Of a stretch of 64,000 nt of DNA, positions 8,269 to 17,065 are shown in pieces. This DNA is from Thermobifida halotolerans (GTDB lineage Bacteria > Actinomycetota > Actinomycetes > Streptosporangiales > Streptosporangiaceae): the NCBI RefSeq assembly GCF_003574835.2, contig NZ_CP063196.1:3224001-3288000 (forward strand). Direction: 5' to 3'. The notes under the pieces were generated by a model. The model saw only the letters and a list, made by a program, of their open reading frames with translations, searched no databases and was not told the origin of the DNA. The position numbers and the translations under genes are program-made. The stretch's first letter is position 1, and each line of letters begins with the position of its first letter.

Positions 8269-9288
8269 TCAGGCCGCGGGGAGGCCACCGCCGGTCGGGC
8301 CGGTCGGGCCCCGGGAGGCGTCCGCGGCCGGTCCGCCCCGGTGCAGCAGGATGCCGAGACCGCTCGCGGCCAGCAGCACCAGCCCCACGACCAGGAGCAG
8401 CAGCGCGCCGCCGATGGCGCCGTCGGTCCAGTCCCAGATCGCCTCGGGCACCGCGATGGTGATGCCGACGACCCCGGCGACGATGAGCACCCAGACCCGC
8501 CACCAGCGGTAGACCGCCAGGTACAGCACGGCGACCGCCGTGGTCAGCGCGTAGGCGAGCAGCGCGTAGCGGTCCCCGTCGAACAGCGGGGCCTGTGCGC
8601 CGAACAGCGTGAACGCCGCGCTGACGGTGAGCCCGGTGCGCTGGTTGGGCAGCCGCCGCCACAGCGCCAGCGCCCCCCACACCAGTCCGAGGGCCAGCGT
8701 GGCCAGACCGTAGGGCAGCATCTCGTTCTCGATCAGCCCCACGGCCTCCATGGCCGACCACAGCGCCCACACGCTGAAGGCCCCGCAGGACAGCAGCCCG
8801 ACGGCGGTGGGTGCCGCCACGTATCCGGCGGCGGCGAGCACCAGTCCGAGCAGGGCCGGCGCGGTCAGGGTGTCGGGTTCGAGGGCCACGCCCAGCGCCA
8901 TCGCCGCGGTGACCGCGGTCAGGACGAACAGGGTGCCGCCGACGCGGCGGCGGGTGTCGGGAACGGGCTCGCGGCGCAGCAGCCGCCCGCTCACCGCCGC
9001 GATTCCGCCGAGGCCCGACAGTACGGCCACCACCAGCAGCAGTCCGGCCCGCAGCAGCCGGTCCAGGTCCTCCCAGGAGGCCGCGACCAGTGCCACCGCC
9101 CCGGCGAACACCAGTCCGCCTCCGACGAAGCCGACGATCTCGGTCCACCGTGCCGACGAGCCGTCCCCCTCGGCCTCCCGCAGCGCGTCCTCGACCGCGC
9201 GGGCCTGTTCGGGGGAGAGGGTCCCCCGTGTGACCAGTGCCTGCAACGCCCTGGTCCGGGTCTCGTCCGTGGTGCGAGCGCTGACCAT
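8269..9288 (-). CDS. DUF2157-type polytopic membrane protein
   Basis: This 339-residue protein has a cytosolic N-terminus of about 50 residues (RALQALVTRGTLSPEQARAVEDAL), matching the DUF2157 N-terminal helical region. About ten hydrophobic segments follow, beginning with EIVGFVGGGLVFAGAVALVAASW. The C-terminus is Gly/Pro-rich. The ATG at 9288 has GAGGGG 5 nt upstream. Function is unknown for the family. It converges on the split-barrel gene and diverges from the kinase gene at 9554. Confidence 0.85.
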   Translation of the reverse strand: MVSARTTDETRTRALQALVTRGTLSPEQARAVEDALREAEGDGSSARWTEIVGFVGGGLVFAGAVALVAASWEDLDRLLRAGLLLVVAVLSGLGGIAAVSGRLLRREPVPDTRRRVGGTLFVLTAVTAAMALGVALEPDTLTAPALLGLVLAAAGYVAAPTAVGLLSCGAFSVWALWSAMEAVGLIENEMLPYGLATLALGLVWGALALWRRLPNQRTGLTVSAAFTLFGAQAPLFDGDRYALLAYALTTAVAVLYLAVYRWWRVWVLIVAGVVGITIAVPEAIWDWTDGAIGGALLLLVVGLVLLAASGLGILLHRGGPAADASRGPTGPTGGGLPAA

Positions 9289-9553
9289 CGCGGCCCCTCT
9301 CAGTTCTCCGCCGATCGGCCCCGTGGCGGCGACCGGCCCCTTATCTTTACCACCCCTTTGACCGCTTGCCACCTGTGTGTGGTTCATGCGGATCGCGAAG
9401 TCCGCGCACAGGTGCGCGGAGCGCCGCCGACGCTCTAAGCTCTGTCTCCACCGCCCCGGCACACCCCAGGGACCGCACCGTGACACCGACAGCCCGCCGC
9501 GTGACCGCTGTTTCCCCCCTCCCCCGCCGTCCGTGCGCCCTCCGGAGCGCGCG

Positions 9554-10612
9554 GTGAGAGCGCGCGGCCCGCGCCGCCTGCGGCGGCTGCTGCCCGAGGA
9601 CCCCCCGTCGATGGGGCCGTACCGGTTGATCGGACGGATCGGCTCGGGCGGGATGGGCACCGTGTACGCGGGCGTGGCCGACGGCATCGACGGCTACCTG
9701 GCGGTCAAGGTGATCCACGGCGAACACGCGGCGAACCCGGAGTTCCGCCGCAAGTTCGCCCGTGAGGCCAGGCTGATGGTGCGGGTGGACAGCCTGTGCG
9801 TGCCCCGGTTCATCCACGCCGACGTGGAGGCCGAGCGGCCGTGGCTGGTCACCGAGTTCGTCGCCGGGCCGACACTGCGCCACCACGTGGAACGGTTCGC
9901 TCCCCTGCGCGGCGGCATGCTGCTGGGGCTGGCGGCGGGAACGGTGGAGGCGCTGCGCGCCATCCACTTCGCGGGCATCGTGCACCGCGACCTCAAGCCG
10001 AGCAACGTCATCCTGTCCACGACCGGCCCCAAGGTGCTGGACTTCGGCATCGCCCAGGCCGAGGAGGACCCCACCCTGTACCTGCGGCTGCGTCGGATGC
10101 ACCAGCAGGCGCGGGCGCGGGGGGTCACCCCGCCGCCGCGGCCGATGCGCCCGGGCCGCTCGCCCGCCGCCGCGCTGCGGCGCTCCCTGGCGGGCACTCC
10201 CGGCTGGATCAGCCCCGAGCAGTACCGGGGGCAGCCCGTCACCGAGCGTTCCGACGTGTTCCTGTGGGGCGCCCTCGTGGCGTTCGCGGCGGCGCGGCAC
10301 GACCCGTTCGGCCACGGCTCCCCGCAGGAGCTCGCCCACCGGGTGGTGCACGAGGAGCCGGATCTGGACGGGCTGCCCCCGGGCCTGGAGCGGCTGGTAC
10401 TGGCCGCCATGGCCAAGAACCCGGCCGACCGCCCGACCCCCGGTGAGCTGCTCCGCGAGGTCCTGTCGCTGGCCGGACCCGTGTCCGCGCCGGGGGCGGG
10501 TGAGCGGCAACGGGTGCGGGAGCTGCTGGAGCGTGAGTGGACGGGGGTGTCGGTCCGTCTGCCGAAGCCGCCGCGCAGGCCCCTGCGGGAATGGCTGGGG
10601 GCCGGGAGCTGA
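9554..10612 (+). CDS. Soluble serine/threonine protein kinase
   Basis: This 352-residue Hanks-type kinase has the glycine loop GSGGMGTVY, the ATP-binding lysine in LAVKVIHGEH, catalytic loop HRDLKPSNV, DFG and a GTPGWISPEQ activation segment. The conserved glutamate of helix C is in KFAREARLM. The short N-terminus before the kinase fold (LRRLLPEDPPSMGPYRL) is like that of many actinomycete kinases. There is no membrane segment, PASTA or other sensor domain, and only about 60 residues follow the kinase core. The GTG at 9554 with GGAG upstream is the best start. A large loop of about 40 residues, rich in Pro/Arg, sits between DFG and the activation segment. Confidence 0.92.
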   Translation: MRARGPRRLRRLLPEDPPSMGPYRLIGRIGSGGMGTVYAGVADGIDGYLAVKVIHGEHAANPEFRRKFAREARLMVRVDSLCVPRFIHADVEAERPWLVTEFVAGPTLRHHVERFAPLRGGMLLGLAAGTVEALRAIHFAGIVHRDLKPSNVILSTTGPKVLDFGIAQAEEDPTLYLRLRRMHQQARARGVTPPPRPMRPGRSPAAALRRSLAGTPGWISPEQYRGQPVTERSDVFLWGALVAFAAARHDPFGHGSPQELAHRVVHEEPDLDGLPPGLERLVLAAMAKNPADRPTPGELLREVLSLAGPVSAPGAGERQRVRELLEREWTGVSVRLPKPPRRPLREWLGAGS

Positions 10613-10616
10613 ACGG

Positions 10617-10663
10617 GAAAGACCCCGGCGGCGTGCCGCGGAGGCGGCGTCCGACCGGGGTCT
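10617..10663. terminator. Hairpin between kinase gene and tRNA-Lys 1
   Basis: GACCCCGG at 10621-10628 pairs with CCGGGGTC at 10655-10662, with further GC pairing inside the loop. On the minus strand it is directly downstream of the tRNA and is followed by a short T run (TCTTTCCC). It can serve both convergent genes. Confidence 0.6.
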
Positions 10664-10669
10664 GTGCGG

Positions 10670-10742
<73 letters not shown>

Positions 10743-10747
10743 AGGCC

Positions 10748-10786
10748 CGAGGACCTGACGTCCTCGTGGCGACGGGGAAAACTCTA
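10748..10786 (-). promoter_or_regulatory. Probable promoter and leader hairpin of tRNA-Lys 1
   Basis: A TAGAGT -10 box (minus strand, 10781-10786) lies about 39 nt before the tRNA, and the other tRNA-Lys has the same hexamer. The leader contains a 7-bp hairpin (CGAGGAC/GTCCTCG, 10748-10766). I cannot identify the -35 box with confidence. Confidence 0.45.
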
Positions 10787-10792
10787 CCCGAT

Positions 10793-12253
10793 CTACGGAG
10801 TGGGCGATGCGGCCGGTTCGCCGACGGCGGTGGGCCGCTCCCGGAGGCTCCCGTCGGACCCGCGGCTTCGGCGGAGGCGCAGCAGCCAGAGCGGGATCAG
10901 GGCCGCGGCCGTCAGGGCGGCGGCCGCTCCGTAGCTCAGGGTGAAGGCCCACTCCTGCGGGTACGGGACGCCGGTCGGCGTGCCGAGGACCAGCACGGCC
11001 GCGGCGATCTGGGCGACGACCGCCATGGACACGTGCCGCACGATGGTGTTGACCCCGTTGGCGCCGCCGAGCTGGTCGAGGGAGACGGCGTCGGCGATGA
11101 GCACGGGCAGCGCCGAGTAGGTCACGCCGCCCGCCAGGCCGACCACCGCCCCGCCGACCACCAGCAGCGCGGGGGTGCCTCCGCCCACGGCGAGCAGCCC
11201 CAGCCCGAACGCGCCGGCCACCGCGCTGAGGGCCAGCGGCAGCCGGGTCCCGAACCGGGCGACGATGCGGCCGGTCACCGGTCCCGCGACGATGACCAGC
11301 ACCGCTCCCGGCATGAGGAACAGTCCCGCCCGGTCCACGCCGACGCCCAGTCCCACCCCGCTGGCCTCCGGCAACTGCACCGCCTGCGGGATGAGGAAGA
11401 ACAGGGTGCCCTGCCCGGCGGACACCAGGAAGGTGACCAGGTTCGCCGCCCAGACGTCGCGCTGCCGCATCACCCCCAGGTTGACGAGCGGCTGGGCGAC
11501 CCGGCTCTCCACCGCGAGCAGCAGTGTGAACGCCGCCGCTCCGGCGGCGAGCAGACCGAGTGTCCACGGTCCGGTCCAGCCCCACTCCTCGGCCCTGCTG
11601 ACCGCGACGAGCGGCCCGCCCAGGGCCGCGCTGAGCAGGACCGCGCCCAGCCAGTCGACGCCTCCTGCCCGCCCGCCCCGGTCGGAGGGGACCAGGAGCA
11701 CGACGGCGAGCAGCGACAGCAGCGCCACCGCGGCGGTGGCCCCGAACAGGCCCCGGTGGCCGAAGCTTCCGGCGACCAGGCCGCCCAGGGGCAGGCCCAG
11801 CGCCCCGCCGACGCCGAACATGGAGCTGATCATCCCCGTGCCCAGTGCGGCGCGGTCGCGCGGCAGGTGGGCGCCCAGGATGGCGTAGGCCAACGGGAAC
11901 ACCCCTCCCGCGGCGCCCATGACCACCCGGCCCGCGACGATCGGCGCCAGGGACTCCCCCAGCGCCGCGAGCACGGCGCCGACCACGAAGACCACCAGCA
12001 CCGCGCAGAGCACCCTCTTGCGGCCGAACAGGTCGCCCAGTCGCCCCGCGAGCACCGTGAGCCCGGCCGAGGAGACGAAGAACCCGGTGACCAGCCAGGC
12101 GACCTGGCTGGGGCTGCTTGCCGTGGTCTCCTGGACGTACGGCACGACCGGAACGATCGTGGTCTGCGCGGTGGCGTAGGCGAACGCGGCGAGGACCAGC
12201 GGCGCGATGACCCGGACCGGTGGGACGGGGGACTCTCCGGACGGTCGCGCCAT
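10793..12253 (-). CDS. MFS drug exporter, DHA2 (14-helix) type
   Basis: This 486-residue polytopic membrane protein of the major facilitator superfamily has motif A as GRLGDLFGRKRVL between helices 2 and 3. A motif C-like segment MFGVGGALGLPLGGLVAG lies in helix 5. Fourteen hydrophobic segments can be counted, typical of DHA2 proton-coupled multidrug exporters. The ATG at 12253 is preceded by TAGGAGAG. An inverted repeat just upstream (12266-12288) may bind a TetR-like repressor, but no regulator gene is adjacent. The substrate is unknown. It lies between the two tRNA-Lys genes. Confidence 0.9.
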   Translation of the reverse strand: MARPSGESPVPPVRVIAPLVLAAFAYATAQTTIVPVVPYVQETTASSPSQVAWLVTGFFVSSAGLTVLAGRLGDLFGRKRVLCAVLVVFVVGAVLAALGESLAPIVAGRVVMGAAGGVFPLAYAILGAHLPRDRAALGTGMISSMFGVGGALGLPLGGLVAGSFGHRGLFGATAAVALLSLLAVVLLVPSDRGGRAGGVDWLGAVLLSAALGGPLVAVSRAEEWGWTGPWTLGLLAAGAAAFTLLLAVESRVAQPLVNLGVMRQRDVWAANLVTFLVSAGQGTLFFLIPQAVQLPEASGVGLGVGVDRAGLFLMPGAVLVIVAGPVTGRIVARFGTRLPLALSAVAGAFGLGLLAVGGGTPALLVVGGAVVGLAGGVTYSALPVLIADAVSLDQLGGANGVNTIVRHVSMAVVAQIAAAVLVLGTPTGVPYPQEWAFTLSYGAAAALTAAALIPLWLLRLRRSRGSDGSLRERPTAVGEPAASPTP

Positions 12254-12265
12254 ACATCTCTCCTA

Positions 12266-12288
12266 CTGACTGGTAAGCCAGAACTCAG
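12266..12288. promoter_or_regulatory. Inverted repeat upstream of MFS exporter
   Basis: CTGA-CTGG-TAAG-CCAG-AAC-TCAG: two nested arm pairs centred about 24 bp before the start codon of the exporter. The position and symmetry fit a repressor operator. Confidence 0.35.
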
Positions 12289-12341
12289 ACATCCAATCAC
12301 AGGACGATATAGGGTCCGCCTTTCCCCGCGGTCGCCCGGGT

Positions 12342-12379
12342 GTGCGGTTTCCCGTGCTCACGGGCACGGGAAACCGCAC
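12342..12379 (-). terminator. Strong terminator of the glycan operon
   Basis: A 16-bp perfect stem (GTGCGGTTTCCCGTGC and its complement) with a 6-nt loop, 7 bp after the stop codon of the GT8/pyruvyltransferase gene. No T-tract is present. Confidence 0.8.
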
Positions 12380-12385
12380 GTCCGC

Positions 12386-14722
12386 TCAGAGTGCGAGGCC
12401 CAGCGGCTCCCGCAGGCGCTCCAGGTTGTTCTGGGTGATCGTCCAGAGCTTCTGCTGGCACTTGGCCACGTCGTCGACCATCGCCCGGTGGTCGTCGAGC
12501 ACGGCCGTCGCGCGCTCGGTCAGCACCGCGCCCAGACGGCGGTCGTGGATCGACACCCCCCAGTCGGGACGCCCGATGTCGTCGAGGAAGTAGGCGAGCT
12601 TGGGATGCGAGATCAGGCTGATGATGGGGGTGCCGCAGCCGAAGGGGATCATCCCCGCGTGCCCGCGCATGCCGACGACCAGGCGGCAGTCGGTGTAGGC
12701 GGCCCAGATCTCGGCGTTGGACATGTCGTACATCGGCACCACGGGCAGCGAGATCCCGTGCTCGCGCCGCAGGTCGAACACGAACTTCTCGTCGCTGGCG
12801 ATGTGCGCGGCGTAGCGCACGTCGGCGCGCTCGCGCAGCGCGGTGACGGCGTCGGCCATCTCCTTCAGGAAGTGGCCGTAGTCGTGCCCGAAGCGCAGCC
12901 CGGAGCGGTCGTAGGCGCAGTTGAGGAGGACGGTCTCGGCGCGTTCGACGGGCTCCTGCCATCCGGCGACCAGGTTGCGGGCGACCGTGGTCGGGCAGGG
13001 CTGGTAGACCACCCGCTCGGCCAGGTCGGCCGGGAGCAGCGCCCGGACCCGTTCGATCGACCCGTGGTTGCGCAGCCCGAAGAAGACCGACCCGCGCACC
13101 AGCAGGCGCAGGCTCTCCACGAAGCGCCGGTGGGCGTAGCTCTGCCCGTCGAAGACGTTGTAGCCCACGGCGAACACCACGACGGGGACGGTGATCCGCT
13201 CCAGCGTCTCGTCGGGCACGTTCCACTGCCAGCGGCTGTTGCCGTTGGGCGAGGTGTCGGGGATGAACAGGCCCCCGCCCCCGATCACCAGTCCCCGGCG
13301 GGCGTTGACCTCCTCCAGCAGCGGCTCGTCGAAGAGCCGGTGGGCGTGCACCGAGTGCCAGCGCCGGGGGGAGGCGTCGGCGTCGAAGACCAGCCGCACC
13401 GACTCGGGCAGCACCTTGTCGCCCGCGTTGCCCTGGTCGTCCATGTAGAACGCCACGTGCGCGAGCTGTTCGGCGGGGTCCGCCCCGGGTGCGGTCCGGC
13501 GCTCCTCGGCCCGGGCCCGCCGCAGCAGCAGTCCGCTCTTGCGGTCGGTGGGATCGGCGTCCAGACCCGCGCGGGCGTAGGCGACCTGGTGCTGCCGGTC
13601 CCCCCTGATCCAGGCGCACTCGGCGAGCAGCCCGAAGGCGCTCGCGGCGACCGCGGGGTCCTGGGTGGCCAGCAGCAGCCGGGCCTCGGCCTCGTCGTAG
13701 CGCGACACCGCCATCAGGGCGCGGCCCAGGGCCAGGTTGTGACGCGGGTCGAGCACCCCCTTCGGGTCGCGGACCCGCAGCAGGACGTCCACGGCCTCGT
13801 CGTAGCGGCCCATGGAGTGCAGCGCGGTCCCCGTGGCGAGCAGCGTCGCGGAATCGGCGCCGCACTCCTCCACCAGCCGCGTCCCGTAGTGCACCACCAG
13901 TTCGGGGTGCTTGTCTCCGGGCAGCGCGCAGAAGGCCCGGTACAGCTCCCGGTCGTCCAGGTCGTAGCGCCGCCACACCTCCTCGGCCCGCTCGTAGCCG
14001 ACCTCGCCGCCGTTCCAGGGCTTGTGCCGTCCGGTGAAGTGGAGGACGACGACGTCGTCGGGGACGGGCAGGTCGCCCTCCAGGCGCCGCTTGACGAAGT
14101 TGAAGCGGCTGTCGAGGCGGACGAAGTCGCCGTCGAGCACGGCGTTGAGCACACCCTGGTCGTGCTTTTCCACGTCGTAGTCGCCCGAGCGGCCGACCTC
14201 GTCGAGGCGGGCGGCGAACTCCCCGGTCAGGTACTCGCGGTTGACGACCAGCAGGCCGCTGTTGAGCCGACCGGCCCCGCCCTCGGGGAAGAACTGCTCG
14301 ACCGCGCCGATGCCCTCGCGCAGCTCCAGCAACTCCCCCAGGTCGCCCAGGACCACCATGTCGGTGTCGAGGGCGATGACGGTGTCGTAGTCGGACATCC
14401 GGAAGACGTCCAGGACGAAGTAGGCCTTGCGTACCAGGTAGCTGCCTTGGTCGCCCTTGACGTAGTCGTCGTAGCGGGCGGGGTCGACCCGCCGCAGCAC
14501 GATCCGGGGGTACAGCCGCCGGATCGCCGAGACCGCCGCGGGACCGAGGTCGTCGTAGAGGACCACGAAGTCCGGGCAGGTCCGCGGGTTGTTCAGCACC
14601 AGGCTGCGCAGCAGGGTCAGGAAGCCGGGCAGGTAGTTGTCGTCCACGTAGGAGGCGAAGGCGACGCGCCGCTTTCCCGTGGCCGTCGTGGGGCCGGTCG
14701 CCGTGGTCGTCGGGGCGCTCAT
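12386..14722 (-). CDS. GT8-type glycosyltransferase - TPR - polysaccharide pyruvyltransferase fusion
   Basis: This 778-residue protein has three parts. Residues of about 15-260 are a GT8-like glycosyltransferase: ALDTDMVVLGDL carries the DxD metal/nucleotide-sugar motif, and HFTGRHKPW is the GT8 C-terminal motif. Residues of about 280-420 are helical repeats of TPR type (GTALHSMGRYDEAVDVLL, ALGRALMAVSRYDEAEARLLL). Residues of about 430-760 resemble the WcaK/CsaB polysaccharide pyruvyltransferase family, with DDQGNAGDKVL, GGGGLFIPDTSPNG and VGMRGHAGMIPFGCGTPII. The likely role is to add a sugar and a ketal pyruvate (or another group) to a surface glycan. The start overlaps the upstream gene as ATGA, so the two are translated together. 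I see no frameshift joining separate genes; it appears to be a true fusion. Confidence 0.85.
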   Translation of the reverse strand: MSAPTTTATGPTTATGKRRVAFASYVDDNYLPGFLTLLRSLVLNNPRTCPDFVVLYDDLGPAAVSAIRRLYPRIVLRRVDPARYDDYVKGDQGSYLVRKAYFVLDVFRMSDYDTVIALDTDMVVLGDLGELLELREGIGAVEQFFPEGGAGRLNSGLLVVNREYLTGEFAARLDEVGRSGDYDVEKHDQGVLNAVLDGDFVRLDSRFNFVKRRLEGDLPVPDDVVVLHFTGRHKPWNGGEVGYERAEEVWRRYDLDDRELYRAFCALPGDKHPELVVHYGTRLVEECGADSATLLATGTALHSMGRYDEAVDVLLRVRDPKGVLDPRHNLALGRALMAVSRYDEAEARLLLATQDPAVAASAFGLLAECAWIRGDRQHQVAYARAGLDADPTDRKSGLLLRRARAEERRTAPGADPAEQLAHVAFYMDDQGNAGDKVLPESVRLVFDADASPRRWHSVHAHRLFDEPLLEEVNARRGLVIGGGGLFIPDTSPNGNSRWQWNVPDETLERITVPVVVFAVGYNVFDGQSYAHRRFVESLRLLVRGSVFFGLRNHGSIERVRALLPADLAERVVYQPCPTTVARNLVAGWQEPVERAETVLLNCAYDRSGLRFGHDYGHFLKEMADAVTALRERADVRYAAHIASDEKFVFDLRREHGISLPVVPMYDMSNAEIWAAYTDCRLVVGMRGHAGMIPFGCGTPIISLISHPKLAYFLDDIGRPDWGVSIHDRRLGAVLTERATAVLDDHRAMVDDVAKCQQKLWTITQNNLERLREPLGLAL

Positions 14723-16194
14723 CGCAGCGAGATCCTCATGTCGGTCGTCCTCCTGGCGTGGGCCATGACCCACTCCTTCTCGTACCGGTAGGCGTGCACC
14801 GGGGTGATCGGCAGTTTCATGGCCGCCGGCAGCCGGTAGGCGCCCGTCTCGTAGAAGTCGAACCCGATCAGGTCGATCTTCGGACTGACGTCGAGGAAGT
14901 CGAGGAGACGGAGCATGTTGAAGCCGGTGGTCGGGATGTTCGGGGCCTCGGGGTCCGCGACCAGCGCGCGGTCGACGACCGGCCAGCGCAGGCTGCGGTC
15001 CCCCACGTACCGCTGCGCGCCCGGCACCAGTTTCCGGATCGACTGCTGCCAGGTGTGCTGCAGGCCGCCGAAGACGAGCCGGACCGTGACGGGCTCGCCC
15101 CAGTTGAAGGCGTGCTTGTGGATGGAGGCGTGGATGTCGGTGCGGGCGCCCGTGACCGGTTCGTCGATGACGTAGGAGTTGAACCGCACGACGAGGTCGT
15201 AGGAGTCGATCTCGGCGCCCATCGGGCACTGGCGCAGCCGGGCGGAGTTGGCGACCAGGCAGACGCTCCTGCCCTCGATGAGGTTCCGGAAGTCGCTGAC
15301 CCCGATGACCCGGGTGCCGCCCAGCTCGGGGTCGGGCATCGGCGGGGTGCGGGTGGCGCGCAGGTAGTCGGTGACCGCCTCCACCAGCGCCCTCGACCCC
15401 GCCAACCGGTCGGGCTCCGCGGCGGCGAGGACGCCGACGTAGTCGCTCAGGGCGGCGCGCGTGTCGGCCTCCGGGCGCCCCTGGTCGATCAGCCGCAGCA
15501 GGGCGCGGGCCAGTCTCGGCCGGGCCTCGGACCACCGGCCCCGGTCCCGCAGGTCGAGTCCGGCGGCCCACTCCTCCTCGACCGGGACGTCGGTGTCGGT
15601 GTCCCCCGCCTGTTCGCGCAGCAGGTCGGCGCAGCGCCGCAGCAGCTCCCCCCGGCCGCGCAGCGCCGCCACGTGCGCTCCGACTCCTTGGTCGTCGCTG
15701 GTGACGAGGTTCAGGTACTCCTGGTGCGCCTCGACCGCGCCCTCGACGTCCCCCCGGGCCTCCAGGATGCGGGCGCGCAGCCGCCACCCGGCGCGGGACC
15801 TGGATCTGGCGACCAGGACCGCGTCGCAGGCGCACATGCCGAGCTCCGGCAGTCCGGCCCTGAGCGCCTGGTCCCCGGCGCGCAGGACGGCGTCCAGCAG
15901 CTTCGGGTCGACCTCGGTCCACGGCTGCCGCTCCTCGTACAGCGCGCGTGCCCGTTCCGGGTCGGCCAGCATCGCGGTGACCCGCTCCACCAGGGCACTG
16001 GTCGCCTCCCGCAGCCGGAGCAGGGCGGGATCCCGCCCGCTCTCGACCCTGCGGCTGTGGTCGACGAACCGGTGCACGCAGCCCAGCAGCGCCTCCAGCG
16101 CCGCGGACGCGTCCTGCCCGCCCGGGCCCTCCTGGCGTGCTGCGCCGGGACGGCCCGCGATCTGTCTGAGCCAGCCGGTGCGGTGCTTGAACAT
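14719..16194 (-). CDS. Sialyltransferase-like (GT29) glycosyltransferase with helical N-terminus
   Basis: This 491-residue protein has an all-helical N-terminal half (about 1-290, TPR-like in ARILEARGDVEGAVEAHQEYL). The C-terminal half has the signatures of GT29: GRSVCLVANSARL and GAEIDSYDLVVRFNSY correspond to the L-motif, and PNIPTTGFNML to the S-motif. IDLIGFDFYETG and a final HAYRYEKEW follow. GT29 enzymes use CMP-sugars (CMP-sialic acid or Kdo in other organisms). No CMP-sugar synthesis gene is in this window, so the donor is open. ATG 16194 has a GGGAGG ribosome site. No signal peptide or membrane anchor is visible, so it should act in the cytosol on a lipid-linked precursor. Confidence 0.82.
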   Translation of the reverse strand: MFKHRTGWLRQIAGRPGAARQEGPGGQDASAALEALLGCVHRFVDHSRRVESGRDPALLRLREATSALVERVTAMLADPERARALYEERQPWTEVDPKLLDAVLRAGDQALRAGLPELGMCACDAVLVARSRSRAGWRLRARILEARGDVEGAVEAHQEYLNLVTSDDQGVGAHVAALRGRGELLRRCADLLREQAGDTDTDVPVEEEWAAGLDLRDRGRWSEARPRLARALLRLIDQGRPEADTRAALSDYVGVLAAAEPDRLAGSRALVEAVTDYLRATRTPPMPDPELGGTRVIGVSDFRNLIEGRSVCLVANSARLRQCPMGAEIDSYDLVVRFNSYVIDEPVTGARTDIHASIHKHAFNWGEPVTVRLVFGGLQHTWQQSIRKLVPGAQRYVGDRSLRWPVVDRALVADPEAPNIPTTGFNMLRLLDFLDVSPKIDLIGFDFYETGAYRLPAAMKLPITPVHAYRYEKEWVMAHARRTTDMRISLR

Positions 16195-16544
16195 GGTCCT
16201 CCCGAGCAGACGTGTCCTTGTGCCGGAGACAGCCGCGGCCCCGCGCGGACCGCGGCGCTCTCCACGGGGCAACTGGGCCGCGGGGCGGCGTTCCCGGCTC
16301 TCCCGGTCTCGGCGGTGCCGCGCGCGACTGCCGGCGTGCGCTCCCGGGCCTCCGCGGGGATTCGCGGCCGAGGGGGAAGGACCATTGATCCAGGGCGGGA
16401 TGGCGTTCAGGTGTACCGGTGGCGAAGAGCAGACCAACACCGTCCGTCATCCGCTCCTCTCCCACGGCAGAGGCGTCTCGGAACAACAAAAACCCCGGTG
16501 CCGAGGCTCGTGGTGAGCCTGCACACCGGGGGGAGTGGATCGGG
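16195..16544. other. Intergenic region upstream of the glycan operon
   Basis: This 350 bp region holds no supported gene. It contains the terminator of tRNA-Lys 2 (16487-16533) and must contain the promoter of the glycan operon on the minus strand. I could not assign promoter boxes. Confidence 0.45.
16487..16533 (-). terminator. Rho-independent terminator of tRNA-Lys 2
   Basis: On the minus strand CCCCGGTG pairs across a GC-rich inner stem (AGGCTC/GAGCCT) with CACCGGGG, followed by TTTTTGTTGTT. It is one of the few classical terminators with a T-tract in the window and lies 12 bp after the tRNA. Confidence 0.85.
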
Positions 16545-16617
<73 letters not shown>

Positions 16618-16635
16618 CTGCCGCGTGGGCTGTCT

Positions 16636-16674
16636 CGGAGCGGCGGCCGAACCGCTCCGACTCCGGTAACTCTA
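16636..16674 (-). promoter_or_regulatory. Probable promoter and leader hairpin of tRNA-Lys 2
   Basis: TAGAGT (-10, minus strand, 16669-16674) with TTCGCG 18 bp further upstream as a possible -35. The leader carries an 8-bp hairpin, CGGAGCGG/CCGCTCCG at 16636-16659. The same -10 hexamer precedes copy 1. Confidence 0.5.
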
Positions 16675-16720
16675 GCAGGCCCCAGGCCTGCCCGCGAACG
16701 GATTCGCCCCGTCCGCCGTC

Positions 16721-16748
16721 GGGTGCCCGCCTCGGAAGACGGGCACCC
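16721..16748 (-). terminator. Terminator of the 61-residue membrane protein gene
   Basis: A 9-bp perfect stem GGGTGCCCG/CGGGCACCC with a 10-nt loop, 24 bp after the stop codon of the small gene. Confidence 0.65.
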
Positions 16749-16772
16749 GGCAGGACCCACGGGGGGCGGCGG

Positions 16773-16958
16773 TCATGACCATGTCAGGACCACGGTGAGG
16801 ATGATGGCGATCGCCACGACCACGCCGACGCCGACAAGGACGTAGGGCAGGACGGGGCGCCGGGGCTCGGCCTCGGTCTCCCTGTTCTCGACGACGAACC
16901 GCTGGAAGCTCTGGGTCGAGCCAGCCGGGTCGGTCTGCTGTTCCTCGTTGTGTGACAT
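16773..16958 (-). CDS. Small single-pass membrane protein
   Basis: This 61-residue protein has a polar, acidic N-terminus (about 38 residues) and one C-terminal membrane helix, VLVGVGVVVAIAIILTVVL. The topology suggests a tail-anchored or N-in protein. I do not recognise the family. No strong ribosome site precedes the ATG, but the composition, membrane helix and following terminator support a real gene. Confidence 0.65.
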   Translation of the reverse strand: MSHNEEQQTDPAGSTQSFQRFVVENRETEAEPRRPVLPYVLVGVGVVVAIAIILTVVLTWS

Positions 16959-17065
16959 GAGTCAGACCATAGCGACTCCTGACGGGTGCTTGGCGCGTCC
17001 GGCGTGGGTTTTCGGACGTTTCCCACCGTCAGAGGCGTGGTTTTCCCGGCGAGTACGGGGCCGCC

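Noticed and set aside
12386-14722. Frameshift or fusion artefact joining two genes
   Set aside because: The reading frame is continuous, coding bias is uniform and the TPR linker joins both domains, so I accept a genuine fusion.
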